Shown: piece by piece, positions 25,825-33,712 of the stretch
How the letters are laid out: each line of letters begins with the position of its first letter
How positions within the stretch are numbered: position 1 is the stretch's first letter
NCBI RefSeq assembly: GCF_025463795.1
Contig: NZ_JAODBE010000170.1
Span: forward strand, 1-56,369
Source of the DNA: Amnibacterium sp.
GTDB lineage: Bacteria; Actinomycetota; Actinomycetes; Actinomycetales; Microbacteriaceae
Length of the DNA stretch: 56,369 nucleotides
Reading direction: 5' to 3'
Made by a program: the position numbers and the translations under genes
The notes under the pieces: generated by a model
Told to the model about the DNA's origin: nothing
The model's database searches: none
The model's input: only the letters and a program-made list of their open reading frames with translations

Positions 25825-26504
25825 CGGAGGCCCCGCCCCCGGTTCCCGCCGGCCTGCGCGCCGCCGGGGTCGTCGCCGTTCTCCGGGCACCCGATGCCGA
25901 TGCCGCCGTGTCGGCGACGGACGCGCTCGTCCGGGGTGGGGTCACCGGTATCGAGATCACCTACAGCACACCGGACGCAGCCGAGGCGATCGCGCGCATC
26001 GCCGAACGGCACGGCGACGCCGTGTACCTCGGCGCCGGCACCGTGCTGACGCCCGAGCACGCCGTCGAGGCGGTGGGCGCCGGCGCGGTGTTCCTGGTGA
26101 GTCCCGGCCTCGACGAATCGCTCGCCATCGCGATGCGGGCCACCGGTGCGGCGGTGCTGCTCGGCGCGCTCACCCCGACCGAGGTGATGGCCGCCCGCCG
26201 GCTCGGCAGCGCGGTCGTCAAGCTCTTCCCGGCGTCGCTCGGCGGCCCCTCCTACCTCCGATCGCTTCGCGGCCCGTTCCCGACCACCCCGCTCATGCCC
26301 ACGGGTGGTGTCACCTCGGAGAACCTGGGGGAGTGGTACGCCGCAGGCGCCGTGGCCGTCGGCGCCGGGTCCGAGCTGTGCAGCCGCGCCGCGATGGCTG
26401 CGGGACGCTGGGACGAGATCGAGGCGACGGCCCGACGCTTCGCCGCCGCGCTGGCCGCCGTGCCGGATGCGCAGCGAGCGCAGGCGATCGGGCCGACGGC
26501 ATGA
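25821..26504 (+). CDS. KDPG/KHG-family aldolase (2-keto-3-deoxy-sugar-acid aldolase)
   Basis: A 227-residue class I aldolase. The glutamate of GIEITYST (Glu45) and the Schiff-base lysine of VVKLFPASLGG (Lys134) are both in place, with GAGTVLTPE between them and PTGGV near the end. It would cleave a 2-keto-3-deoxy acid phosphate to pyruvate and an aldehyde, as in Entner-Doudoroff-like routes. The start ATG overlaps the previous stop (ATGA) and the end overlaps the next gene the same way. Which keto-deoxy acid it uses is unknown; no dehydratase is encoded nearby. Confidence 0.9.
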   Translation: MTEAPPPVPAGLRAAGVVAVLRAPDADAAVSATDALVRGGVTGIEITYSTPDAAEAIARIAERHGDAVYLGAGTVLTPEHAVEAVGAGAVFLVSPGLDESLAIAMRATGAAVLLGALTPTEVMAARRLGSAVVKLFPASLGGPSYLRSLRGPFPTTPLMPTGGVTSENLGEWYAAGAVAVGAGSELCSRAAMAAGRWDEIEATARRFAAALAAVPDAQRAQAIGPTA

Positions 26505-27454
26505 TCTCCCGCGTCCGGACCGCGCTCGGCGACGTCGACGCCGCCGAGCTCGGCCGTGTCGACTACCACGAGCACCTGTTCCAGGTGTCGCCCCTGCTGC
26601 CGGAGGACGATCTCGACGACGAGCGGGCCAGTGGCGAGGAGGCGGCCGCGCTCGCCGCATCGGGGTTCGAGGCGATGGTCGATGCGACGCCGACCGGGCT
26701 CGGCCGCCGTCCGGCGGCGGCGGCGCGCATCGCCGCCGCCGCTGCGCTCCACGTGGTGCTGTCCACCGGTGCCCACCGCGAGGAGCACTACGGTGACGGC
26801 CATCCGCTGCTCAGCCGATCGGAGCGGCAGCTCGCCGACGCCTTCCGGGCGGACGTCGTGGACGGTCTGCGGCAGGAGGACCGCCCGCACGCGGCTCCGG
26901 CCCTCGACCCGGCCGGTCGGCCGGTTCGCGCCGGCCTGCTGAAAGCCGGTATCGGGTACTGGAGGATCACGCCGTTCGAGCACCGGGTGCTCACCGCCGT
27001 CGCGTCGGTGCACGCCGCGACGGGTGCCCCCGTGATGGTGCATCTCGAGCACGGCAGCGCCGGCTTCGAGGTGCTCGAGGTGCTCGCGGCCGCCGGGGTG
27101 CCCGCCGCCGCGATCGTGCTCGCCCACGTCGACCGAGCGCCCGACCCCGGTCTGCACGCCGATCTCGCGGCTGCCGGTGCCTACCTCGGATACGACGGCT
27201 GGGCCCGGTACCGCGAGTGGCCCGACTCCGTCCTCGTCGCCTGCGTGGCTCGTGCGATCGAGCTCGGGGCGGCCGAGCGCATCCTGCTGGGCGGCGACGT
27301 CGCACGCCGGTCCCGGTACATCGCCTACGGCGGCATGCCAGGACTCGCCTACCTCGGCCACCGGGCGCTGCCGGCGCTGCGCGCCGAGGTCGGTGAGGCA
27401 GCCATGCGGGCGATGCTCGTCGACAACCCGGCGCGGCTGCTCGGCCGGTTCTGA
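26501..27454 (+). CDS. Phosphotriesterase-like amidohydrolase (probable sugar lactonase)
   Basis: A 317-residue TIM-barrel metal hydrolase of the phosphotriesterase family. Metal ligands are in place: the HxH of DYHEHLF, the lysine of LLKAGIGYW (usually carboxylated), histidines in MVHLEH and LAHVDR, and the aspartate of LLGGDVAR. Relatives hydrolyse sugar lactones or phospho-furanose lactones. It is the last gene of the dehydrogenase-aldolase operon, so lactone opening to feed that branch is the best guess. It ends three bases from a convergent gene. Confidence 0.83.
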   Translation: MISRVRTALGDVDAAELGRVDYHEHLFQVSPLLPEDDLDDERASGEEAAALAASGFEAMVDATPTGLGRRPAAAARIAAAAALHVVLSTGAHREEHYGDGHPLLSRSERQLADAFRADVVDGLRQEDRPHAAPALDPAGRPVRAGLLKAGIGYWRITPFEHRVLTAVASVHAATGAPVMVHLEHGSAGFEVLEVLAAAGVPAAAIVLAHVDRAPDPGLHADLAAAGAYLGYDGWARYREWPDSVLVACVARAIELGAAERILLGGDVARRSRYIAYGGMPGLAYLGHRALPALRAEVGEAAMRAMLVDNPARLLGRF

Positions 27455-27457
27455 CGC

Positions 27458-28477
27458 TCACCGGAGGTCGATGACGGCCTTCACGCAGGCGCTGCCGGCG
27501 ACGGCGGCCAGAGCGTCGCCGTAGTGCTCGAGGTCGAACCGGTGCGTGATGAGGCCGTCGGTCCGGACCGTGCCGAGCCGGAGCGCGGCGAGGGCGCGGT
27601 CGAACGAGAACTGCTGGGCGAAGGATCCCTTGATGGTCAGCTCGCGCCGGAACACCTCGTAGGCGGGTACCGGCCAGCGCGCCGACTCCGGCGTCATCCC
27701 GTACACGAACACCGTGCCGCCGGTCCTCGTCAGGGGGATCGCCTGCTCGAGCACCGGGACGGCGCCCGTCGCGTCGACGACGACGTCGAAGCCGTCCTCG
27801 GTGAGCGCGCGCAGGGCGACGGCGGCGTCGGCGGGCGCGGCTCTGTCGATGGGGACCACGTGACGTGCGCCGAGCGCGGCGGCCAGCTCGAGCTTGTGCG
27901 CGCTGGGCGCGGCGACCGTCACCCTTCCGCCGGTCGTGGCGACGAGCAGCTGCGTCAGCAGCAGGCCGGTCGGGCCCGCGCCGAACACGAGCACGTCGAC
28001 TCCGGCAGCCGGCCGGAGCACGTCCAGCCCGTGCACGACGCATGCCGTGGGTTCCGCGAACACCGCCGTGTCGGGCTCGAGATCGTTCACGAGGAAGCAG
28101 CGATCCGCGCTCGCGACGACGAGCTCGGCGAACCCCCCGGGTGCGTTGACCCCCTGGGCGAGGAGCCGTCGGCAGAACGCGGGGCGCCCGCGGCGGCATT
28201 CGACGCAGTGGCCGCAGGCGGCCGTGTTGTCGAGAACGACGCGGTCGCCGGGCTCGAGTCCGACGACCGCGTTCCCGAGACGTCGCACCTCGCCGACGAT
28301 CTCATGCCCGGGCGTCAGCGGGTAGGTCGGGCCGAACTCGCCGTCGTGCAGGTGCAGGTCGGTGCCGCAGACGCCGGCGACGAGGACGCGGAGCAGCACC
28401 TCGTCGTCGCGGATCTCGGGGTCGTCCACGGTCGTCAGCGCGAAGGAGCCCGGGCGGTCGTACACGATGGCCTTCAT
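27458..28477 (-). CDS. Zinc-dependent alcohol/polyol dehydrogenase
   Basis: A 339-residue medium-chain dehydrogenase. The catalytic zinc site is in GVCGTDLHLHDG and GHEIVGEV, and the structural zinc cysteines are in CGHCVECRRGRPAFC. The cofactor loop FGAGPTGLLLTQLL is complete. It resembles sorbitol/threonine dehydrogenase types that act on polyols. It is the last gene of the GH1 operon, 28 bases after the isomerase-like gene, and probably oxidises a polyol or sugar with NAD. Confidence 0.88.
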   Translation of the reverse strand: MKAIVYDRPGSFALTTVDDPEIRDDEVLLRVLVAGVCGTDLHLHDGEFGPTYPLTPGHEIVGEVRRLGNAVVGLEPGDRVVLDNTAACGHCVECRRGRPAFCRRLLAQGVNAPGGFAELVVASADRCFLVNDLEPDTAVFAEPTACVVHGLDVLRPAAGVDVLVFGAGPTGLLLTQLLVATTGGRVTVAAPSAHKLELAAALGARHVVPIDRAAPADAAVALRALTEDGFDVVVDATGAVPVLEQAIPLTRTGGTVFVYGMTPESARWPVPAYEVFRRELTIKGSFAQQFSFDRALAALRLGTVRTDGLITHRFDLEHYGDALAAVAGSACVKAVIDLR

Positions 28478-28505
28478 CTGTGGTCCTTCCGGTGCACGGC
28501 CCGGT

Positions 28506-29834
28506 TCAGATGCGCGCGACGCGGAGGCCCAGCACGTCGCCGACGAGCTGGAGTCGTCTGGTCACGTCGCCGACGGCGAGCACAGCGTGGTGCGACGGAA
28601 GGGCCTCGACGTAGCGGTAGCCGTCCTCGACGCGGAGCACGGCTCCGTTCAAGCAGTCGGAGTGCTCGTACTGCTCGTAGTTCGTCAGCACCGCAGGCGT
28701 GACCGTCAGCTCGGTCGCGGTGCTGTCGATCTTCACGACGGTCAGGTCGCCCTCCGGGAAGCGGGCGTCGAGCGCATGCGCGTTCTCGTCCACGATCTCG
28801 AGCACCCGTGGTCGGATGGCCCACGAGGTCGACCACGACTGCGGGACGATCCCGAAGTAGCCGCAGTGCGCCGCCAGGATGTGGTTCTGCGGATCCTCGA
28901 CCACGGGGAAGTAGGGGATGCGTTCGTGCTTGAGGGCCGCGTCGCCCATGAGGAACGGGTAGAGGTTCGTCATCATCACCGGGGTGCGGAGCGACTCCCA
29001 GGTGAGGAACTTCGTGATCATCGAGGTCAGATCGGCCTCGCAGCCCCAGATGAGACCGCGCTCCTCGAACAGGAGGCTCCAGGCGAGGCACGGCGTCGTC
29101 GTCGAGGTGCCCGACTCGTTCAGGCAGTTGATCCCGGCCGCGATGACTCCGGAGGTCTCATCGAGCTCGTCGGCGAGCGCGAGCTTCAGCCGGAGGGCGT
29201 CCATGCGAGAACGGCGTGCGACGTCCGAGGCGATCGGCACGGTCCGCTCGACGGAGGCGAGCTCCTCGAGCACGCGGCTCTCGGGGAGCGCCAGCGCCCG
29301 CGCCCACAGCGCCTTGTAGCTGCGCCGCTCCACTCGCACCCCGAGCTGCTCGCGCAGCACATCGACGCACTCGTCCTCCCACCAGAAGAACCGTTTGAAG
29401 ATGTCGGGCTGCTTCCCGGCGCCGAGCTCGTCCTGGTAGGCGAGCATCACCGAGGAGCGGAGCCGCTGCTTCACGTCCAGCGCGCGGCACAGATCCGTGA
29501 ACTCCTCGAGGGACGTGGGAGCGACGGTGGCGACCCCACGCCGGCGGAGGAAGTCCCGGATCTCCCAGTCCCACATCGACACGGTGCCGAACTCGCTCGT
29601 CACGATCAGGATCGGCACCTCGATGGCCTGGAAGGCCGCGAGCGATCGGTACGCCGTACCGGTCATGTCGGGCACGACGACCGCATCGCAGGCCACGCCC
29701 GCGGCGTCGCGGATGTGGACCGGATCGAGCCAGTCGACCCCGTCGCCCGCGAGCGCGTGCAGGGTGTCGAGCTGGCGGACGAACGACGGCTGCGGGGTCT
29801 CCTCCAGCCGCACGGGCAGCAGACGGGCGGGCAT
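28506..29834 (-). CDS. L-fucose/L-arabinose isomerase-like protein
   Basis: A 442-residue protein with the architecture of the fucose isomerase family: an N-terminal Rossmann-like part with VVVPDMTGTAYRSL and VTSEFGTVSMWDWEI, and a C-terminal part with CEADLTSMIT, whose Glu and Asp match the metal ligands of FucI, then AAHCGYFG and LPSHHAVLAVGD with the expected histidine. It should interconvert an aldose and a ketose with a divalent metal. It starts five bases after the Gfo/Idh gene. It is shorter than E. coli FucI (about 590), so its substrate may differ. Confidence 0.72.
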   Translation of the reverse strand: MPARLLPVRLEETPQPSFVRQLDTLHALAGDGVDWLDPVHIRDAAGVACDAVVVPDMTGTAYRSLAAFQAIEVPILIVTSEFGTVSMWDWEIRDFLRRRGVATVAPTSLEEFTDLCRALDVKQRLRSSVMLAYQDELGAGKQPDIFKRFFWWEDECVDVLREQLGVRVERRSYKALWARALALPESRVLEELASVERTVPIASDVARRSRMDALRLKLALADELDETSGVIAAGINCLNESGTSTTTPCLAWSLLFEERGLIWGCEADLTSMITKFLTWESLRTPVMMTNLYPFLMGDAALKHERIPYFPVVEDPQNHILAAHCGYFGIVPQSWSTSWAIRPRVLEIVDENAHALDARFPEGDLTVVKIDSTATELTVTPAVLTNYEQYEHSDCLNGAVLRVEDGYRYVEALPSHHAVLAVGDVTRRLQLVGDVLGLRVARI

Positions 29835-29839
29835 ACCCC

Positions 29840-31000
29840 TCAGCCCTCCATCCAGGGCTCGTCCTCGACGACGACAGCCGATCCCGTTCGCGCCGCCTCT
29901 TCGACGGCGAGGCCCACGCGATGATCGTGCAGACCCTGCGCCAACGGGTACGGCGCCGGTCCGTCGCCCCGCGTCCACGCACCCATGGTCGCGAGCAGCT
30001 CCGCGACGCCGATCTCGTCGTCGGAGAGCCGGCCGCCCTCGAAGCGGTTGCGGAACACCACCCGGCCCTCGAACGAGAGGTGCGTCAGGTCCGTGCCCTC
30101 GTAGTTCATGCCGATTCCGGTCACAGCCCGCTCGATCCGGGACACCACGGGGGTCACGGGATCGGCCATGCGCACGACGGACTCGTCGTGGATCTCGCCG
30201 TGCGAACCGCGGATCGTCATGCGGTCGGGTCGGAGCGGGTTCCACCACTGGTTGTCAGTGAAGTCGTACAGGCCGACCCGGTCGCCCGCGAACCGAACGG
30301 TGGCGAGCACGCTGGTCAGCTCCTTCGGCGTCGTGTCGTGGGTCCAACCGGTCGGCGTGATCGGGTCGACGAGCGGCGCGCTCCACTCCACGGCCGACAC
30401 GGTGGCCGGCGTGATCCCGAGCCCGAGGTGCGATCGCAGCAGGGACACCGCGTGGTAGAGATGCGTCGAGCTGACATGGGCCGAGGTCGGCGTGCCGATG
30501 ACGCCCTCCCGGACGATGGCGAGTCGTGCGGCGTGCAGCGGCATCAGCGCGTACTGCTCGGCGATCTGCACGAGGTCGGCCGTGCCCACGTCGGACCACA
30601 GCGCGTGCATCCCGTCGACGTCCGGCGCGGGCGGCGTCTCGGCGAGCACCGGGACGTCGGCGGCGACGAGGGTGCGCGTCAGCTCGGGCGTGAGCGGCCA
30701 TGGGACGCTGAGCACCACGAACTCGGGGTGCTGCTGCTGCAGCAGCTCCTCGATCGTGCGGTACGTCGGAACGCCGAAGTCCCGTTCGATCGCCTCGCCG
30801 GGCTCCGGGCGCCTCGTGACGACGCCGACGACGTCGAACATGTCCGGCAGCACCGCGCCGAGCCGCAGGTAGACGGTGGAGCGCCAGCCGTTGCCGACGA
30901 GGGCGTACCGCACCCGTCCCGGCCGGTCCGTCCGCTTCGTCGTGACGGCGACCGGCACCATCGCCGGGGTGACGACCCGCCGATCGAGACCTCCGCTCAC
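29840..31000 (-). CDS. Gfo/Idh/MocA family protein lacking the EKP lysine
   Basis: A 386-residue protein with N-terminal Rossmann loop ALVGNGWRSTVY and a normal two-domain pattern, but the usual EKP catalytic motif reads VLAETPPAPD, so the lysine is missing. The C-terminal domain has LTHLSFEGRVVFRNRF. It may be an oxidoreductase with a different catalytic residue, or a binding or structural partner. The GTG start overlaps the GH1 stop as GTGA. An ATG 13 codons further in is an alternative start. Confidence 0.78.
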   Translation of the reverse strand: MSGGLDRRVVTPAMVPVAVTTKRTDRPGRVRYALVGNGWRSTVYLRLGAVLPDMFDVVGVVTRRPEPGEAIERDFGVPTYRTIEELLQQQHPEFVVLSVPWPLTPELTRTLVAADVPVLAETPPAPDVDGMHALWSDVGTADLVQIAEQYALMPLHAARLAIVREGVIGTPTSAHVSSTHLYHAVSLLRSHLGLGITPATVSAVEWSAPLVDPITPTGWTHDTTPKELTSVLATVRFAGDRVGLYDFTDNQWWNPLRPDRMTIRGSHGEIHDESVVRMADPVTPVVSRIERAVTGIGMNYEGTDLTHLSFEGRVVFRNRFEGGRLSDDEIGVAELLATMGAWTRGDGPAPYPLAQGLHDHRVGLAVEEAARTGSAVVVEDEPWMEG

Positions 31001-32367
31001 GCGTCGTCGCCCCCCGCCAGGAATCCCGCGAGCCACTGGCCGCTGTCCTTCACCGTCCGCTCGAGCGATCCGTAGTCCACTCGGACGAGGCCGAAGCGCC
31101 TGCTGAAGCCCCACGCCCACTCCCAGTTGTCCGTGAGGGTCCAGATGAAGTAGCCGACGAGCGGCAGCCCCTGCTCGATCGCCCGGGCGCAGGCGTCGAT
31201 GTGGGACTCGAGGAACGCCCGGCGGTCCTCGTCGTGGACCGCGCCGTCCTCGACCCGATCGTCGTACGCGGCACCGTTCTCGGTGATCGCGATCGGCAGC
31301 TCCGGCCGGCGGTCGTGGACCATCGAGATCACCTCGATGATGCCGTCGGGCGTGATCGGCCAGCCCATGTGGGTGCGGCGGTCCGTCGTGGAGTAGAAGC
31401 GCACCGGTGTGCTCGTCGGATGATCGAGCCGCGGCTCCGTGTCGTGATCGCCGGCCCCGACCGTGTTGCGGAAGTAGTAGTTGATCCCGACGAAGTCGAT
31501 CGGAGCCGCGATGACCGCGAGATCGGCGTCCTTCGTCGGCGCGAGCCAGTCGCCGAGCTCGAGGTCCTCGACGACGTCGTCGGGGTACGCGCCGGTCAGG
31601 ACGGGATCGAGGAAGAGCCGGTTCGTCAGGCCGTCGATGCGGCGGGCGGCCTCGACGTCCTCGGGCCGTTCGGTGCGGGCCACGCTCGGCGTGAGGTTCA
31701 GGGTGATGCCCACCGACGCCGACGGGTCGGCGGCGCGGATGGCGGGGACCGCCAGGCCGTGGCCGAGCATGAGGTGGTGGGCGGCGCGCCCTGCGAGCTT
31801 GCCGACGCGGCGGCCGGGTGCGTGCGCTCCGGCCGCATAGCCGAGGAACGCCGAGCACCAGGGCTCATTCAGCGTGATCCAGTGCGCGACGCCGCTGCCC
31901 AGCGCCTCGCTCACGATGCCCGCGTAGTCCGCGAACCGGTTCGCCGTGTCGCGATCCAACCAGCCGCCCTCGTCCTCGAGCGACTGCGGGAGGTCCCAGT
32001 GGTACAGCGTCGCGTACGCCGCGATGCCCTGGGCCTGCAGCTCGTCGACGAGGCGCCGGTAGAAGTCGAGCCCGGCCTGGTTCGCCGCCCCCGACCCCGT
32101 CGGCTGGATGCGCGGCCACGCGATCGAGAAGCGGTACGAGTTGAGGCCGAGATCCGCCATGAGCCGGACGTCCTCACGGAACCGGTGGTAGTGATCGTCG
32201 GCGACGTCACCGGTGGAGCCGTCGTTGATCGCCCCGTGGCTCCGGGCGAACACGTCCCAGATGCTCGTGCCGCGGCCGTCGACCTCGGTCGCGCCTTCGT
32301 TCTGGTAGGAGGCCGTGGCCGTTCCCCAGGCGAAGTCGGTCGGGAAGTCCCGGCGCGAGACGGTCAT
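30997..32367 (-). CDS. GH1 family beta-glucosidase
   Basis: A 456-residue glycoside hydrolase 1. The acid/base Glu168 is in ITLNEPW and the nucleophile Glu363 in ITENGAAYDD. The N-terminal FAWGTATASYQNEGA and C-terminal VGYFIWTLTDNWEW are textbook GH1. No signal peptide is seen, so it acts on imported glycosides in the cytosol, releasing glucose or a related sugar from a beta-linked aglycone or disaccharide. It is the first gene of a four-gene operon and lies downstream of the HexR-like palindrome at 32504. Confidence 0.93.
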   Translation of the reverse strand: MTVSRRDFPTDFAWGTATASYQNEGATEVDGRGTSIWDVFARSHGAINDGSTGDVADDHYHRFREDVRLMADLGLNSYRFSIAWPRIQPTGSGAANQAGLDFYRRLVDELQAQGIAAYATLYHWDLPQSLEDEGGWLDRDTANRFADYAGIVSEALGSGVAHWITLNEPWCSAFLGYAAGAHAPGRRVGKLAGRAAHHLMLGHGLAVPAIRAADPSASVGITLNLTPSVARTERPEDVEAARRIDGLTNRLFLDPVLTGAYPDDVVEDLELGDWLAPTKDADLAVIAAPIDFVGINYYFRNTVGAGDHDTEPRLDHPTSTPVRFYSTTDRRTHMGWPITPDGIIEVISMVHDRRPELPIAITENGAAYDDRVEDGAVHDEDRRAFLESHIDACARAIEQGLPLVGYFIWTLTDNWEWAWGFSRRFGLVRVDYGSLERTVKDSGQWLAGFLAGGDDA

Positions 32368-32503
32368 GCGTCCGCCCCGGCGCGACCGCCGGCGGCGGGT
32401 GCCGCCCCCCGGATGATCGTCGTGTCGTCGTCGAACACGTGGCCTCCCTCGGCTGCTCGCTCCCCGTGCGGTAGGGCTGGGGTCCCAGCCTCCGCTGCGG
32501 CTG

Positions 32504-32518
32504 CGTAGTGAAACTACA
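32504..32518. promoter_or_regulatory. HexR/RpiR-like palindrome upstream of the GH1 operon
   Basis: On the minus strand this reads TGTAGTTTCACTACG: perfect arms GTAGT and ACTAC over three bases. It matches the HexR pattern TGTARTnnnAYTACA at all but the last base and closely resembles the site at 24829-24843. TAGTTT inside it is a possible -10 for the GH1 operon, though no good -35 is seen. The 255-base gap also holds a TAGCAT -10-like hexamer (32552-32557) for the divergent propeller gene, and CTTTCTCTCG (32521-32530), a partial match to the pyrimidine box at 33601. Confidence 0.6.
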
Positions 32519-32622
32519 CACTTTCTCTCGCGTGTGGGGGTAAGCCGGTTCTAGCATCCAGGTGGCGATCGCGACGCGCGGCTCTGTCGACCTGGTCGCC
32601 GTTCGAGAACGGGGCCACCTCG

Positions 32623-33558
32623 ATGACGGAAGCGACGAGCTCGACGGGGCTGGAGACGGGACGGTGGCCGGGGCGGAGCGACCTTCAGGCCGGCCAGGTC
32701 TCGCAGCTGATCGTCGCGGACGCGGAGGACGGCACGCAGCGCCTGGTGCTGCAGACCGATCGGCTCATCGAGTCGCCGAACTGGACGCCCGACGGCGAGT
32801 GGCTGATCGTCAACGGGCAGGGGAGCCTGTACCGCGTCCGAGCGGATGGCAGCGGGGATCTCGAGCGGATCCCGGTCGGTGGGGTCGGGGGAGTGAACAA
32901 CGACCACGTGCTGTCGCCCGACGGCCGCCGGATCTACTTCAGCGCCGACGGCCATCTCTACTGCGTGCCGGTGGAGGGCGGCGACGCCCGCCGCGTCTCC
33001 AACATGCATCCGGAGGAGCAGCGCTACAGCTACTGGCTGCACGGGGTGTCGCCGGATGAGCAGACCCTCGCCTACGTCTCGGTCGAGCCGGAGGGCGACC
33101 AGCCCCGTGCCCGCCGCAACCTGGCGACGATCCCTGCGGCCGGCGGCCCGGACCATCAGCTGACGGAGGGGGTCAACGGCTACGACGGCCCCGAGTTCTC
33201 GCCCGACGGCGAGTGGATCTACTACAACTCGGAGGACGCCGCGACGCGCCCCGGGCACGCCCAGATCTTCCGCATGGCCCCCGACGGCGGCGGGCGCGAG
33301 CGGCTCACGTTCGACGAGCGGGTGAACTGGTTCCCGCACCTCACCCCGGACGGGACATCGTTCGTCTACATCAGCTACGAGCCGGGCACCGTCACGCATC
33401 CGGCCGACCTCCCGGTGGAGCTGCGCATCCTCCCCGCGAACGGCGGCGAGCCGAGGACCCTCGTGACGCTCTTCGGGGGACAGGGCACGTTGAACACCAA
33501 CAGCTGGGCCCCGGACAGCCGGCGGTTCGGGTTCGTCGCATATCCCTCGACCCGGTAG
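32623..33558 (+). CDS. TolB-like beta-propeller (PD40) protein
   Basis: A 311-residue paralogue of the protein at 16946-17824. Blade motifs recur as SPNWTPDGEWLIVN, VLSPDGRRIYFSA, GVSPDEQTLAYVS, EFSPDGEWIYYNS, LTPDGTSFVYIS and SWAPDSRRFGFVA, and both proteins share NNDHVL, HAQI and NWFPHL/DWFPHL stretches. There is no signal peptide. It lies directly before the ABC importer operon, with a separate promoter for the importer. Its shared context with oxidoreductases and importers suggests a sugar-related enzyme or binding role, not yet assignable. Confidence 0.78.
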   Translation: MTEATSSTGLETGRWPGRSDLQAGQVSQLIVADAEDGTQRLVLQTDRLIESPNWTPDGEWLIVNGQGSLYRVRADGSGDLERIPVGGVGGVNNDHVLSPDGRRIYFSADGHLYCVPVEGGDARRVSNMHPEEQRYSYWLHGVSPDEQTLAYVSVEPEGDQPRARRNLATIPAAGGPDHQLTEGVNGYDGPEFSPDGEWIYYNSEDAATRPGHAQIFRMAPDGGGRERLTFDERVNWFPHLTPDGTSFVYISYEPGTVTHPADLPVELRILPANGGEPRTLVTLFGGQGTLNTNSWAPDSRRFGFVAYPSTR

Positions 33559-33600
33559 GGGTCCGCGGGCGGGGCGTGGTGGGAAAGTCACGACACGGCA

Positions 33601-33649
33601 CGTCTTTCTTTCGGAGCTATTGCTATCTCTCCTCGTGGCGACGTAGGCT
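33601..33649 (+). promoter_or_regulatory. Promoter of the first ABC importer operon
   Basis: CGTCTTTCTTTC (33601-33612), then TTGCTA (33620-33625), 18 bases, and TAGGCT (33644-33649). The same three elements occur in the same order upstream of the propeller operon at 18 kb, which suggests one regulator (the ROK protein is the nearest candidate). The gene starts 63 bases after the -10. Confidence 0.6.
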
Positions 33650-33712
33650 CCCCGCGTCACAGCACCGAGGCGAGGCGCAGGGAGCGTCGCCTCCATCACC
33701 GACGGGAAAACA

